From the NCBI RefSeq assembly GCF_001522585.2, contig NZ_CP013373.1, forward strand, positions 248,001-312,000: a DNA stretch of 64,000 nucleotides. Reading direction: 5' to 3'. Source of the stretch: Burkholderia sp. NRF60-BP8 (GTDB lineage: Bacteria; Pseudomonadota; Gammaproteobacteria; Burkholderiales; Burkholderiaceae). This document shows positions 26,749 to 37,285 of the stretch, piece by piece; within the stretch, counting starts at the first letter, position 1, and each line of letters opens with the position of its first letter. The translations under genes and the position numbers were made by a program. The notes beneath the pieces are model-generated. The model ran no database searches. It saw only the letters and a list, made by a program, of their open reading frames with translations, and had not been told where the DNA came from.

Positions 26749-27321
26749 TCAGCGGCCGCCGGCCACCCAGCGCGCCGTCGCGTCGGCGACGCGCCGGCCG
26801 AACGCTTTCGCGGTGTCGAGGTCGCCGGGCAGCGGGCCCTCGTCGGGCGTCGCGTCCGCCGGCGACTGCGCGAGCAGGCCCGTGAAGCCGCCGACGTAGT
26901 TGATGTCGTTGCGCGTGGCCGCCTTCGAGTTGGCCGGCATCATGCCCGTGCCGACCCACACCATCCCATGTTGCATCGCCAGCGTGACGAAATACTGAAT
27001 CGTCGAGAACTTGTCGCCGTTCATCGTCGCCGAATTCGTGAAACCCGCGGCGATCTTGTCCTTCCATTTCTGCGTAAACCACGGTTTCGACGTGGCATCG
27101 GCGAACTGCTTGAACTGCGCGGACGGGCCGCCCATGTAGGTCGGCGCGCCGAAGACGATCGCGTCCGCCGCGTCGAGCGCGGCCCAGCCCGCGTCGTCGA
27201 GTTCGCCGACGGCGATGAGGCGTGCGGTGGCGCCGGCATCCTGCGCACCCGCGTGCACGGCCTCGGCCAGTTTCTGCGTGTGACCGTAGCCGCTGTGATA
27301 GACGATGACGATGTTCGACAT
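26749..27321 (-). CDS. WrbA-type flavodoxin-like NAD(P)H:quinone oxidoreductase
   Basis: 190 residues. The flavodoxin fold starts IVIVYHSGYGHTQKLAEAV, the FMN phosphate loop. GAPTYMGGPSAQFKQFAD and the FTNSATMNGDKFSTIQYF stretch are typical of the WrbA/NAD(P)H quinone reductase group, which reduces quinones by two electrons in oxidative stress. It is somewhat shorter than E. coli WrbA and lacks part of its insertion, so a related flavodoxin reductase is possible. Single-gene unit. Confidence 0.85.
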   Translation of the reverse strand: MSNIVIVYHSGYGHTQKLAEAVHAGAQDAGATARLIAVGELDDAGWAALDAADAIVFGAPTYMGGPSAQFKQFADATSKPWFTQKWKDKIAAGFTNSATMNGDKFSTIQYFVTLAMQHGMVWVGTGMMPANSKAATRNDINYVGGFTGLLAQSPADATPDEGPLPGDLDTAKAFGRRVADATARWVAGGR

Positions 27322-27535
27322 GAAGCGTTCTCCGGAAAGGGATGGGAACGGCGGACCGCAGGCTCGCCGCGTCGCGCGCCGCACTCGGTCGGCGCGACGG
27401 ATGCGCGGCGGAGCGCCGCGACCGGTGCTGCCGAGTCTAGCAAGCCGAAATGACGGGAAAAAGCGCGCACGCCGCGCACTGAAATTCGCCGGCGCGGGCA
27501 ATCGTGCCGCGCGACGGGCGGCGGCGCGCGAGTGC

Positions 27536-28132
27536 CTACTGTCCGTAAGTGACCGTGAGTTGCGCGGCGCCGATCGCGAGCGTGCCGATCTCGTGTTCGA
27601 ACATCGGCGCGGGGCGGCCCTGCGAGATGCGCAGGTCGGTGCCTTTCAGCGCGTAGACGGTGATCACGTAGCGATGAGGCTTGCCGGGCGGCGGGCACGG
27701 GCCGCCGTAGCCGTCGATCCCGAAATCGTTGCGTGCCTCGCTCGCGCCGATGCGGCGCAGGAAGCCGGATGCGCTCGCGTCGGCCGGCAGGCTCGTGACG
27801 GTCGCGGGGATGCCCGCGACGGCCCAGTGCCACCAGCCGTGCCCGGGCGCGTCGGGATCGAAGATCGTGACCGCATAGCCGCGCGTGCCGGGCGGCGGGT
27901 TGTGCCACGCGAGTTGCGGCGAGCGGTTCGCGCCCTTGCAGTCGCCGCGGTCGAACACGTTCGCGGCCCGCACGCGGGCGCCGGGCGTCAGGTCGTCGCT
28001 CGTCACGGTGAACGGGCCTTCCGCATGCGCGGGCAGCACCGCGAAAACGGCGGCGTACAGGAGGGCGGGGAGGCGGAGCGGAGACGGGCGACCCGATGGC
28101 GCAGGCGGAGTGATCCGGCGATCCACACGCAT
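27536..28132 (-). CDS. YbhB/YbcL family Raf-kinase-inhibitor-like protein (PEBP), exported
   Basis: 198 residues. An N-terminal hydrophobic signal (LPALLYAAVFAVLPAHA) precedes a PEBP domain. Family blocks: DDLTPGARV, CKGANRSPQLAWHNPPPGTRGYAVTIFDPDAPGHGWWHWAVAGIP, YGGPCPPPGKPHRYVITVYAL. The ligand-pocket DPDAP and GPCPP-x-PHRY motifs are intact. Bacterial PEBP proteins bind small anions or lipids; the role is unknown. The start may be one of several codons upstream of the signal. Confidence 0.85.
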   Translation of the reverse strand: MRVDRRITPPAPSGRPSPLRLPALLYAAVFAVLPAHAEGPFTVTSDDLTPGARVRAANVFDRGDCKGANRSPQLAWHNPPPGTRGYAVTIFDPDAPGHGWWHWAVAGIPATVTSLPADASASGFLRRIGASEARNDFGIDGYGGPCPPPGKPHRYVITVYALKGTDLRISQGRPAPMFEHEIGTLAIGAAQLTVTYGQ

Positions 28133-28302
28133 ATGGCGCTTCTCCCGTCACGTGGGCCGGGCCGAGGCTCCCGGCATTGTTGGCGTTGTGTGTTGCCCGC
28201 GCCGCCGATGGCGGCGATGGATCAAGTCTAGCATTAGGGTTCGATGAGCGACGCACGCCGGCGAGAGCGATTGCGGTCGGTCAGCGCGCCGGCCGACGGA
28301 CG

Positions 28303-28332
28303 AAAAAAAACCGCCTGCGATGAAGCAGGCGG
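28303..28332 (-). terminator. intrinsic terminator of pyrE
   Basis: 8-bp stem CCGCCTGC / GCAGGCGG with a 6-nt loop; on the minus strand eight Ts follow. Confidence 0.85.
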
Positions 28333-28372
28333 CTGTCTCGGCCAGTGCGCCGGCACGCATGCCGGCGTGGCG

Positions 28373-29059
28373 TCATTCCTTCGGCGCCGTCGCGCCGCCG
28401 TGCGCGGCCGACCACTCGGCCGGTGCGTGCAGGAATTTCTCGACTTCGTCGAGCGTCTTCGTCTCGAAGTAGCCCGAGGCCTTCGCGACGCGCAGCACGT
28501 CCCACCACGTGGCGAGCGCGTGCAGGTCGACGTCGATGTCCTTCAGGACCGACACGCTTTCCTTGAAGATGTCGTAGTGGAACAGCACGAAGCAGTGGTT
28601 CACCGTCGCGCCGGCGGTGCGCAGCGCGTTGACGAAGTTGATCTTGCTGCGGCTGTCGGTCGTCAGGTCTTCCACCAGCAGCACGCGCGAGCCCTCCTCG
28701 AGATGGCCTTCGATCTGCGCATTGCGGCCGAAACCCTTCGGCTTTTTGCGCACGTACTGCATCGGCACCATCATCCGGTCCGCGATCCAGGCCGCGAACG
28801 GGATGCCGGCCGTCTCGCCGCCCGCCACCGCGTCGATCTGCTCGAAGCCGATGTCGCGCGTGATCGTCGTTTCCGCCATTTCCATCAACGCACGGCGCAC
28901 GCGCGGATACGAGATCAGCTTGCGGCAGTCGATGTAGACGGGGCTTGCCCAGCCGGACGTGAAGATGAACGGTTTTTCGGCATTGAAGTGCACCGCCTGC
29001 ACTTCGAGCAGGATTTTGGCGGTCGTATCCGAGATCGACTGACGATCGTAGCCTGTCAT
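28373..29059 (-). CDS. pyrE: orotate phosphoribosyltransferase
   Basis: 228 residues. Joins orotate to PRPP in pyrimidine synthesis. Visible blocks: [54 protein letters not shown] and the PRPP-binding [18 protein letters not shown]. The last shows TTDSRSK where the common form is TTGGS, a known variant of this longer betaproteobacterial group. ATG 29059 was chosen; an in-frame ATG two codons further upstream is possible. Own terminator at 28303-28332. Confidence 0.93.
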   Translation of the reverse strand: MTGYDRQSISDTTAKILLEVQAVHFNAEKPFIFTSGWASPVYIDCRKLISYPRVRRALMEMAETTITRDIGFEQIDAVAGGETAGIPFAAWIADRMMVPMQYVRKKPKGFGRNAQIEGHLEEGSRVLLVEDLTTDSRSKINFVNALRTAGATVNHCFVLFHYDIFKESVSVLKDIDVDLHALATWWDVLRVAKASGYFETKTLDEVEKFLHAPAEWSAAHGGATAPKE

Positions 29060-29518
29060 GGGCATTCCTTGGGTGATGAGCGAGGAGCGGGCGCGGGCCC
29101 GGTGGCGCAGCAAGGGAACCCGCCCGGGGGGCCGGGGCGCGATCGGCGGACCGATCGCATCGCTGCGCGCGTAGCCGGCTATTTTACCCGATTCAGGTCG
29201 GTTTTCGGCGGAATTCGCGCGGGTTCGCGATGTCGCTCACCACCGGCGAAACAAATGGGGCGCGACCGTCCCGATGCTGATGCCGGGGATGCGGCGGTGC
29301 ACCAACAGAGGTCATTTAGGGGGTGTACACTAGGCGACCCTTGGAAATCGTTCAGTACTTTGTACTTTCCTCTTGCCATCCGCCAAGGTTCGATGGCGCG
29401 CCGATCCGGCGCGTCGCGGGCCGTCTCGCAGTCGACCATCCCCTCGATTCAAGCAGACGCGGCCGAAGGTGCTGTGTACTGAATCGTCACAATTTCGCAT
29501 GTCTCTCGCAGGTCAATC
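29060..29518. other. divergent intergenic region pyrE/maeB
   Basis: 459 bp with no plausible gene. It must hold both promoters. The part next to maeB (29330-29390) is AT-rich and contains the short repeat GTACTTTGTACTTT; I cannot assign a firm -35/-10. No riboswitch-like structure seen. Confidence 0.4.
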
Positions 29519-31789
29519 ATGGACGAACAACTGAAGCAGGCCGCTCTCGCTTATCACCTGAACCCGAAACCCGGCAAGATTTCGGTCACCCCGACCAAGC
29601 CGCTGTCGAACCAGCTCGATCTGTCGCTCGCGTATTCGCCGGGCGTCGCCGCCGCGTGCGAGGCGATCCACGCCGATCCGCTCGACGCGCAGAAGTACAC
29701 GTCGCGCGGCAACCTCGTCGGCGTCATCACGAACGGCACGGCCGTGCTCGGTCTCGGCAACATCGGCCCGCTCGCCGCGAAGCCGGTGATGGAAGGCAAG
29801 GGCTGCCTCTTCAAGAAATTCGCGGGCATCGACGTGTTCGACATCGAACTGTCGGAGTCCGACCCCGACAAGCTCGTCGAGGCGATCGCGATGCTCGAGC
29901 CGACGCTCGGCGGCATCAACCTCGAGGACATCAAGGCGCCGGAATGCTTCTACATCGAGCAGAAGCTGCGCGAGCGCATGAAGATCCCCGTCTTCCACGA
30001 CGACCAGCACGGCACCGCGATCATCGCGTCGGCCGCGATCCTGAACGGCCTGAAGGTCGTCGGCAAGAAGCTGTCGGAAGTGAAGCTCGTGTGCTCGGGC
30101 GCGGGCGCCGCGGCGATCGCGTGTCTGGACCTGCTGGTGAACCTCGGCCTCACGAAGTCGAACATCCTCGTCGCCGATTCGAAGGGCGTGATCTACGAAG
30201 GGCGCGGCAACCTCGATCCGTCGAAGCAGCGCTATGCGGCGAACACCGACGCGCGCACGCTCGCCGACGCGATCGTCGGCGCGGACGTGTTCCTCGGCTG
30301 CTCGAGCGCGGGCGTGCTGAAGCAGGACATGGTCAAGACGATGGGCGATCGCCCGCTGATCCTGGCGCTCGCGAACCCGGAACCGGAAATCCGCCCGGAA
30401 GACGCGAAGGCCGTGCGCCCGGACGCGATCGTCGCGACCGGCCGTTCGGACTACCCGAACCAGGTCAACAACGTGCTGTGCTTCCCGTTCATCTTCCGCG
30501 GCGCGCTCGACGTCGGCGCGACGACGATCACTGAAGAAATGAAGCTCGCGTGCGTGCGCGCGATCGCCGAGCTGGCCGAGGAAACCGACCAGAGCGAGGA
30601 AGTCGCGAAGGCGTATGAAGGCCATTCGCTCGAATTCGGCCCGGAATACCTGATTCCGAAGCCGTTCGATCCGCGCCTGATCATCAAGATCGCGCCGGCC
30701 GTCGCGCAGGCCGCGATGGATTCGGGTGTCGCCACGCGCCCGATCCAGGACATGGACGCCTACCGCGAGCAGCTCGGCGCGACCGTCTACCGCACCGGCA
30801 TGGTGATGCGCCCGGTGTTCGCGACCGCGAAGCAGAAGGAAGCCCGCATCGTGTTCGCCGAGGGCGAGGACGAGCGCGTGCTGCGTGCCGCGCAGTTCGT
30901 GCTGCTGGAAAAGATCGCGAAGCCGATCATCATCGGCCGTCCGTCGGTCGTCGACATGCGTCTCGCGAAGATCGGTTCGAAGCTGAAGGCCGGCACCGAT
31001 TTCGAAATCGTCGATCCGGAAGACGATGCGCGCTACCACCGCTATTGGCAGGCGTATCAGGAGATCGGCGCGCGCGACGGCGTGACGCCGGAAGTCGCGA
31101 AGGCCGCGATGCGCAAGTTCAACACGCTGATCGGCGCGATGCTGGTGCACCTGGGCGATGCGGACGGGATGATCTGCGGGATGATCGACACGTTCCACAG
31201 CCACCTGAAGTTCATCGAGCAGGTGCTGGGCCGCGCGAAGGGCGCCGAGCACTTCGCCGCGATGAACCTGCTGATGCTGCCGGGCCGCAACCTGTTCCTG
31301 TGCGACACGTACGTGAACGAGCAGCCGAGCGCCGACCAGCTCGCCGACATGACGATCCAGGCCGCGGCCGAGATCGAGCGCTTCGGCATCGCGCCGAAGG
31401 CCGCGCTGCTGTCGAACTCGAACTTCGGCAGCGCGCCGTCGGCGTCGTCGCGCCGGATGGCCGAGGCCCGCAAGCTGATCGTCGAACGTGCGCCGAACCT
31501 CGAAGTCGACGGCGAAATGCACGGCGACGCCGCGCTGTCGGAAATGATCCGCAAGCAGGCGTTCCCGGGCACGACGCTGTCGGGCGAAGCGAACCTGCTG
31601 ATCATGCCGAACGTCGAAGCCGCGAACATCGCGTACAACCTGCTGAAGATGGTCGGCGGCGAAGGCGTGACGGTCGGCCCGTTCCTGCTCGGCGCGGCGA
31701 AGCCGGTCCACATCCTGACGCCGGCCGCGACCGTGCGCCGGATCATCAACATGACGGCCGTTGCCGCCGCGAACGCGAACACGAAGTAA
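29519..31789 (+). CDS. maeB: NADP-dependent malic enzyme with C-terminal phosphotransacetylase-like domain
   Basis: 756 residues, the length of MaeB. The N-terminal malic enzyme part (1-430) shows [34 protein letters not shown] and [20 protein letters not shown] (NADP site). The C-terminal part (about 440-750) resembles phosphate acetyltransferase ([51 protein letters not shown]), which in MaeB is regulatory rather than catalytic. Converts malate to pyruvate and CO2 with NADPH formation. Confidence 0.95.
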   Translation: MDEQLKQAALAYHLNPKPGKISVTPTKPLSNQLDLSLAYSPGVAAACEAIHADPLDAQKYTSRGNLVGVITNGTAVLGLGNIGPLAAKPVMEGKGCLFKKFAGIDVFDIELSESDPDKLVEAIAMLEPTLGGINLEDIKAPECFYIEQKLRERMKIPVFHDDQHGTAIIASAAILNGLKVVGKKLSEVKLVCSGAGAAAIACLDLLVNLGLTKSNILVADSKGVIYEGRGNLDPSKQRYAANTDARTLADAIVGADVFLGCSSAGVLKQDMVKTMGDRPLILALANPEPEIRPEDAKAVRPDAIVATGRSDYPNQVNNVLCFPFIFRGALDVGATTITEEMKLACVRAIAELAEETDQSEEVAKAYEGHSLEFGPEYLIPKPFDPRLIIKIAPAVAQAAMDSGVATRPIQDMDAYREQLGATVYRTGMVMRPVFATAKQKEARIVFAEGEDERVLRAAQFVLLEKIAKPIIIGRPSVVDMRLAKIGSKLKAGTDFEIVDPEDDARYHRYWQAYQEIGARDGVTPEVAKAAMRKFNTLIGAMLVHLGDADGMICGMIDTFHSHLKFIEQVLGRAKGAEHFAAMNLLMLPGRNLFLCDTYVNEQPSADQLADMTIQAAAEIERFGIAPKAALLSNSNFGSAPSASSRRMAEARKLIVERAPNLEVDGEMHGDAALSEMIRKQAFPGTTLSGEANLLIMPNVEAANIAYNLLKMVGGEGVTVGPFLLGAAKPVHILTPAATVRRIINMTAVAAANANTK

Positions 31790-31830
31790 GTCCACGCCCG
31801 CGGGTGCCGCGCGTCAGGCGCGGCGCAATG

Positions 31831-31869
31831 AAAAACGCCACGGAACCTGCGTTCCGTGGCGTTTTTTTT
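31831..31869. terminator. bidirectional terminator between maeB and the indolepyruvate oxidoreductase gene
   Basis: 13-bp perfect stem AACGCCACGGAAC / GTTCCGTGGCGTT with loop CTGC, As on the left and eight Ts on the right, so it can end transcripts from both convergent genes. Confidence 0.9.
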
Positions 31870-31937
31870 CGTGTGAACCGTAAAGGGCGGCGTGGGCGAG
31901 GCGTTCCGACCGCGAACGCGTCGCCCGCCGCGTACCG

Positions 31938-34900
31938 TTACGCGACCTGCTGGTGCGACTCGCCGCCTGCCGGCGAACGCCACTTGGCGAGCAGCGTGTG
32001 CCACTTCTGGCGCACCGCGCGCAGGTTGTTCTCCTTCACGTGACCGTAGCCTCGAATGCCGTCCGGCAGCGCCGCGAGCTCGAGCGCGAGCGGGCGGTTG
32101 GCCGCGTTCAACCTGGCCAGCACCTCGTCGATCAGCGCTTCGTACTCGCCGATCAGCGCGCGCTCGGTGCGGCGCTCCGCGGTGCGGCCGAACGGATCGA
32201 GCCCCGTGCCGCGCAGGAACTTCGCCTTCGCCAGCAGCCGGAACGCCGTCATCATCCACGGGCCGTACGCCTTCTTCACGAGATGGCCGTGCGCATCCGT
32301 CTTCGCGAACAGCGGCGGCGCGAGGTGGAATTTCAGCTTCCAGTCGCCTTCGAACTGCGCGGTCAGGCGCGCGAGGAACGCAGGATCGGACTGCAGCCGC
32401 GCGACCTCGTATTCGTCCTTGTACGCCATCAGCTTGAACAGGTTGCGCGCGACCGCTTCGGTCAGCGGTTCCTGCACGGTGTCGCCGTCCGCCAGCGCGC
32501 GCTCGGTGGCACGCACCTTGTCGACGAATGCCGCATAACGCGACGCGTACGCGGCGTTCTGGTAGGCGGTGAGGAATGCCACGCGCTTCGCGATCAGCGC
32601 GTCGACCGCCTTCTTCGTGTGCAGCGAGATCACCGTGGCGCCTTGCGCGGGGCGGGCGTCGCCGGCCGCGGCCTGCTTCACGCTGGCCAGGTCGTACGCG
32701 GCGCGGCGGCCCCAGTCGAACGCCGCGCGGTTCTTCTCGACCGATACCGCGTTCAACTCGATCGCGCGTTCGAGCGACGCGAGCGTCAGCGGCAGCCAGC
32801 CCTTCTGCCAGGCGTAGCCGAGCACGAACGGGTTCGTGTAGATCGCGTCGCCGAGCAGCGCGACCGCGAAGCGGTTCGCGTCGATGAAGTCGACGGCGTC
32901 ACCCGCCGCCGCGCGAATGTCGTTCTCGGCGGACACGCCGGGGAATGCCCAGTTCGGGTTCTTGATGAACTCGGCGGTCGGCGTCTGCGCACTGTTGACG
33001 ACGACCCGCGTCGCGTCGTGCCGCATCCGCGACGTGCACTCGTCGCCGGCCGTGACGATCGCGTCGCAGCCGATCACGAGATCGGCTTCGCCCATCGCGA
33101 TCCGCGTGGCGTGGATGTCGGTCGGCGCGTGCGAGATCTGCACGTGGCTCATCACGGCGCCGCCTTTCTGCGCGAGGCCGGTGACGTCGAGCACGGTCAC
33201 GCCCTTGTTCTCCAGGTGCGCGGCCATGCCGAGCAGCGCGCCGATCGTGACGACGCCCGTGCCGCCCACGCCGGTGACGAGCACGCCGTACGCGCGCTCG
33301 ATGTCCGGCAGCGTCGGCTCGGGGATCGGCGGCAATGCGCTGCCGTCGACCGACACGGCCTTCGGCTTCTTCAACTGGCCGCCCTCGACCGTGACGAAGC
33401 TCGGGCAGAAGCCCTTCACGCACGAAAAGTCCTTGTTGCAGCTCGACTGGTTGATCTGGCGCTTCGTGCCGAATTCGGTTTCCAGCGGTTCGACCGACAG
33501 GCAGTTCGACTGCACCGAGCAGTCGCCGCAGCCTTCGCACACCGCTTCGTTGATCACGACGCGCTTGGCCGGGTCCGGATACGTGCCGCGTTTGCGACGG
33601 CGGCGCTTCTCGGTCGCGCAGGTCTGGTCGTAGATCAGGATCGTCGTGCCTTCGATCTCGCGCAGTTCGCGCTGCACGTCGTCGAGCCGGTCGCGGTGAT
33701 GGATCGTCACGCCCGGCGCGAGCAGCGCCTTCTGGCTGTCGTACTTCTCCGGTTCGTCGGTGACGATCACGATCTTCTTCGCGCCTTCGGACGCGAGCTG
33801 ATGCGTGATCTGCGGCACCGTCAGCACGCCGTCGACCGGCTGGCCGCCCGTCATCGCCACCGCGTCGTTGTAGAGGATCTTGTAGGTGATGTTCGCCTTC
33901 GACGAGATCGCCGCGCGCACCGCGAGCAGGCCCGAATGGAAATAGGTGCCGTCGCCGAGGTTCGCGAACACGTGCTTTTCGTCCGTGAACGGCGCCTGGC
34001 CGATCCACGGCACGCCTTCGCCGCCCATCTGGCTGAAGGTGCTCGTGCTGCGGTCCATCCACACGGTCATGTAGTGGCAGCCGATCCCCGCGATCGCACG
34101 CGAGCCTTCCGGCACGTTGGTCGACGTGTTGTGCGGGCAGCCCGAGCAGAACCACGGTTTGCGCTCGGTCTGCACGTGCGGCTTCGCGAGCGCCATTTCC
34201 TTCGCGTTGATCACCGCGAGCCGCGCGGCGATGCGCGCGCGCACGTCGGACGGCAATTCGAACTTCTCGAGCCGCGTCGCGATCGCCTTCGCGATGATCG
34301 CCGGCGACAGCTCGTAATGCGCGGGGAGCAGCCAGTTGCCCATCGGCACCGACCATTCGCCGCCGGCGCCATCCTTCTCGTCGAACTTGCCGAACACGCG
34401 CGGGCGTTGCGCGTCGGGCCAGTTGTACAGCTCTTCCTTGATCGCGTATTCGAGGATCTGGCGCTTTTCCTCGACGACGAGGATTTCGTCGAGCCCACGC
34501 GCGAACGCCTGCGCGCCCTGCGCTTCGAGCGGCCACACGCAGCCGACCTTGTAGAGCCGGATGCCGATCCGCGCGCAGGTTTCGTCGTCGAGGCCGAGGT
34601 CGATCAGCGCCTGGCGCACGTCGAGGTACGCCTTGCCGCCGGTCATGATCCCGAAGCGCGCATGCGGCGAGTCGATCTCGATCCGGTCGAGCTTGTTCGC
34701 GCGCACGTAGGCGAGCGCCGCGTACCACTTGTAGTCGAGCAGCCGCGCTTCCTGCACGAGCGGCGGATCGGGCCAGCGGATGTTCAGTCCGCCTTCCGGC
34801 AGGATGAAATCGGTCGGCAGCACGATCTCGGTGCGATGCGGGTCGATGTCGACCGACGCCGACGATTCGACCACGTCCGTCACGCACTTGAGCGCGACCC

Positions 34901-35528
34901 ACAGGCCCGAATAACGGCTCATCGCCCAGCCGTGCAGGCCGAAATCGAGATATTCCTGCACGTTGGACGGAAACAGCACCGGCAGCCCGCAGGCCTTGAA
35001 GATGTGTTCGGATTGATGCGCGAGCGTCGACGATTTCGCCGCGTGATCGTCGCCGGCGAGCACCAGCACGCCGCCGTGCTGCGACGAGCCGGCCGAGTTC
35101 GCGTGCTTGAAGACGTCGCCGGTGCGATCGACGCCCGGGCCCTTGCCGTACCACATGCCGAACACGCCGTCGTATTTTGCGCCCGGGTACAGGTTCACCT
35201 GCTGCGAGCCCCACACGGCGGTGGCGGCGAGGTCTTCGTTGAGGCCGGGCTGGAAGACGATCTGGTGGGCGGCCAGGTGCTGCTTGGCTTTCCAGAGCGA
35301 CAGATCGAGGCCGCCGAGCGGCGAGCCGCGGTAGCCGGATATGAAGCCGGCCGTATTGAGGCCGGCGGCGCGGTCGCGTTCCTGCTGGAGCATCGGCAGG
35401 CGCACGAGGGCCTGGATGCCGCTCATGTACGCGCGGCCGCGTTCCAGCGTGTATTTGTCGTCAAGCGTGACGGACTTCAGCGCGGCTTCTAGCGACGCGC
35501 GTTGGTCTGCGTCTAGCGGGGCATTCAT
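31938..35528 (-). CDS. fused indolepyruvate:ferredoxin oxidoreductase
   Basis: 1196 residues, matching the fused proteobacterial form in which the alpha (TPP) and gamma parts of IorA/IorB are one chain. N-terminal pyruvate-ferredoxin-type region with GYRGSPLGGLD. TPP-domain block IAGIGCHYMTVWMDRSTSTFSQMGGEGVPW and FANLGDGTYFHSGLLAVRAA. Cys-rich iron-sulfur segment near residues 660-690 (AVCEGCGDCSVQSNC, CVKGFCPSF). C-terminal gamma-like part with GVGGTGVVTIGALLGMAAHLE. Decarboxylates arylpyruvates to aryl-acetyl-CoA, so its product phenylacetyl-CoA would feed the paa pathway located 5 kb away; hppD in between also uses arylpyruvates. Confidence 0.92.
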   Translation of the reverse strand: MNAPLDADQRASLEAALKSVTLDDKYTLERGRAYMSGIQALVRLPMLQQERDRAAGLNTAGFISGYRGSPLGGLDLSLWKAKQHLAAHQIVFQPGLNEDLAATAVWGSQQVNLYPGAKYDGVFGMWYGKGPGVDRTGDVFKHANSAGSSQHGGVLVLAGDDHAAKSSTLAHQSEHIFKACGLPVLFPSNVQEYLDFGLHGWAMSRYSGLWVALKCVTDVVESSASVDIDPHRTEIVLPTDFILPEGGLNIRWPDPPLVQEARLLDYKWYAALAYVRANKLDRIEIDSPHARFGIMTGGKAYLDVRQALIDLGLDDETCARIGIRLYKVGCVWPLEAQGAQAFARGLDEILVVEEKRQILEYAIKEELYNWPDAQRPRVFGKFDEKDGAGGEWSVPMGNWLLPAHYELSPAIIAKAIATRLEKFELPSDVRARIAARLAVINAKEMALAKPHVQTERKPWFCSGCPHNTSTNVPEGSRAIAGIGCHYMTVWMDRSTSTFSQMGGEGVPWIGQAPFTDEKHVFANLGDGTYFHSGLLAVRAAISSKANITYKILYNDAVAMTGGQPVDGVLTVPQITHQLASEGAKKIVIVTDEPEKYDSQKALLAPGVTIHHRDRLDDVQRELREIEGTTILIYDQTCATEKRRRRKRGTYPDPAKRVVINEAVCEGCGDCSVQSNCLSVEPLETEFGTKRQINQSSCNKDFSCVKGFCPSFVTVEGGQLKKPKAVSVDGSALPPIPEPTLPDIERAYGVLVTGVGGTGVVTIGALLGMAAHLENKGVTVLDVTGLAQKGGAVMSHVQISHAPTDIHATRIAMGEADLVIGCDAIVTAGDECTSRMRHDATRVVVNSAQTPTAEFIKNPNWAFPGVSAENDIRAAAGDAVDFIDANRFAVALLGDAIYTNPFVLGYAWQKGWLPLTLASLERAIELNAVSVEKNRAAFDWGRRAAYDLASVKQAAAGDARPAQGATVISLHTKKAVDALIAKRVAFLTAYQNAAYASRYAAFVDKVRATERALADGDTVQEPLTEAVARNLFKLMAYKDEYEVARLQSDPAFLARLTAQFEGDWKLKFHLAPPLFAKTDAHGHLVKKAYGPWMMTAFRLLAKAKFLRGTGLDPFGRTAERRTERALIGEYEALIDEVLARLNAANRPLALELAALPDGIRGYGHVKENNLRAVRQKWHTLLAKWRSPAGGESHQQVA

Positions 35529-35857
35529 TAACTGTCTCCTCCACCCGGTCTGGGATCACCAAAACTTCGGTTGCGTCGGCATCTTTTGGACGCTTCAGCA
35601 GTGGCCGGCATGTTCGCCGGTTTCAAGGGATGGTAGCACTGGGGCAAACCCGCCGCCCATCGGTCGCAACGCGGGGAAATGAGGGCGGCGCACCGCAAAA
35701 CAGGGCGGGATGATGCGTTACATCATGTAAAAGCATGTAAAGCCGCGTTGATCTGCCGGCAAATGCCGTTAATCTTGTCGGCCTGCCGGAGGTGCCCGGC
35801 CGCGTCGGTTCGTTCCGACTCAGTCGGGGAGGCGCCGGCAGTTTTACAGGAGGTGCA
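35529..35857. other. divergent intergenic region
   Basis: 329 bp between the indolepyruvate oxidoreductase gene (minus) and a small exported-protein gene (plus). CAGGAGGTG just before 35858 is a strong ribosome site. TTGATC/TAATCT around 35747-35774 is a possible promoter with a 16-bp spacer. No coding potential seen. Confidence 0.4.
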
Positions 35858-36052
35858 ATGAACACACGTCATATCCAGAGTTTCCTGATCGTGTCCGCCG
35901 CATTTTTCGCGATGACCGGCCCGGTGCACGCGCGCGGCGCGAGCGCACTGGCGGCAGCCGGCGCGCAGATGCGTCAGATCGTGCCGGCTCAGGACACCGC
36001 AGCACAGCCGTCGGCCGAACGTGCCGCCGAGTCGAAGGCGAACGTGCGTTGA
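35858..36052 (+). CDS. small exported protein of unknown function
   Basis: 64 residues from an ATG preceded by AGGAGGTG. N-terminal signal (MNTRHIQSFLIVSAAFFAMTGPVHARG, cut after VHA) followed by about 38 hydrophilic residues rich in Ala and Gln with no Cys. The strong ribosome site and its own bidirectional terminator 35 bp downstream support a real gene. I do not recognise a family. Confidence 0.65.
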   Translation: MNTRHIQSFLIVSAAFFAMTGPVHARGASALAAAGAQMRQIVPAQDTAAQPSAERAAESKANVR

Positions 36053-36087
36053 TGCGATCGCGCGGCCCGCGGGCTGCGCCGGAATGC

Positions 36088-36123
36088 AAAAAGGGCGGGA
36101 ATCCCGGGATTCCCGCCCTTTTT
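36088..36123. terminator. bidirectional terminator between the small exported gene and hppD
   Basis: Inverted repeat with 13-base arms (36093-36105 and 36106-36118), flanked by five As on the left and five Ts on the right. Confidence 0.9.
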
Positions 36124-36187
36124 CTTTGTGCCGCCGGATCGCGTGGCCGTCCCGGTTACTCGGGGCTGCCGCCGCGCGGCGGCAGCG

Positions 36188-37285
36188 TCAGGCCTTGTCC
36201 TGCACGACGCCGCGGCGGATCTGGTCGAGTTCGATCGATTCGAACAGCGCCTTGAAGTTGCCTTCGCCGAAGCCCTGGTTGCCCTTGCGCTGGATGATTT
36301 CGAAGAAGATCGGCCCGATCTGGTTTTCGGTGAAGATCTGCAGCAGCAGGTCGTCGCGCGCGCCGTCGATCAGGATCTTGCGCTTCTTCAGCTCGTCCAG
36401 CGATTCGCCGTGGTTCGGCACGCGGCGGTCGACCAGCTCGTAATACGTGTCGATCGTGTCGAGCAGCTTCACTTCCTTGCTGCGCAGCCCGTCGACCGCC
36501 CGGTAGATGTCGCTCGCGCCGAGCGCGATGTGCTGGATGCCTTCGCCGTGATACGCGTCGAGATATTCCTGGATCTGGCCGGCCGTATCCGAGCCTTCCT
36601 CGTTGATCGGGATGCGGATCTTGCCGCACGGCGACGTCATCGCCTTCGACTTCACGCCCGTCACCTTGCCTTCGATGTCGAAATAGCGCACTTCGCGGAA
36701 GTTGAACAGGCGTTCGTAGAACTCCGCCCATTCCTGCATGCGGCCGCGATGCACGTTGTGCGTCAGATGGTCGATGTAGGTGAGGCCGTGGCCGACCGGG
36801 TTCGGGTTCGCGCCGGGAATCGGCTCGAAGTCGACGTCGTAGATGCTGATGTCGCCGATCGCGCCCGGTTGTGCGCCGTTCTTGCCGCGCCAGCGATCGA
36901 CGAAGTAGATCAACGAATCGCCGATGCCCTTGATCGCGGGGATGTTCAGCTCCATCGGGCCCGTCTTGTTGTCGAAGCCCCATGCGCCGAGCTCCAGCGC
37001 GCGCTGGTACGCCTTGGCGGCGTCCTGCACGCGGAACGCGATCGCGCAGATCGACGGGCCGTGCAGCCGCGCGAAGCGTTGCGCGAACGAATCGGGTTCG
37101 GCGTTGATGATGAAATTGATGTCGCCCTGGCGGTACACCGTCACGTCCTTGTGGCGGTGGCGCGCGATCGCGGTGAAACCCATCCGTTCGAACAGTTGTC
37201 CGAGTGCTTTCGGGTCCGGTGCCGTGTATTCGATGAATTCGAAGCCGTCGGTGCCGACGGGGTTGTCCCAGGTGGGGATCTGCAT
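36188..37285 (-). CDS. hppD: 4-hydroxyphenylpyruvate dioxygenase
   Basis: 365 residues. Converts 4-hydroxyphenylpyruvate to homogentisate in tyrosine breakdown. Two vicinal-oxygen-chelate halves. The iron ligands can be placed: His in YIDHLTHNV, His in IQHIALGASD and Glu in PIFFEIIQRKG. The C-terminal RKGNQGFGEGNFKALFESIE helix is canonical. It is divergent from an Lrp-type regulator whose start is 215 bp away; such regulators commonly activate this gene in Burkholderia relatives. Confidence 0.96.
   Translation of the reverse strand: MQIPTWDNPVGTDGFEFIEYTAPDPKALGQLFERMGFTAIARHRHKDVTVYRQGDINFIINAEPDSFAQRFARLHGPSICAIAFRVQDAAKAYQRALELGAWGFDNKTGPMELNIPAIKGIGDSLIYFVDRWRGKNGAQPGAIGDISIYDVDFEPIPGANPNPVGHGLTYIDHLTHNVHRGRMQEWAEFYERLFNFREVRYFDIEGKVTGVKSKAMTSPCGKIRIPINEEGSDTAGQIQEYLDAYHGEGIQHIALGASDIYRAVDGLRSKEVKLLDTIDTYYELVDRRVPNHGESLDELKKRKILIDGARDDLLLQIFTENQIGPIFFEIIQRKGNQGFGEGNFKALFESIELDQIRRGVVQDKA

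Noticed and set aside
31953..35492. 1179-codon plus-strand open frame opposite the indolepyruvate oxidoreductase
   Set aside because: Antisense shadow in GC-rich DNA; composition is Arg/His/Val-rich without domains.
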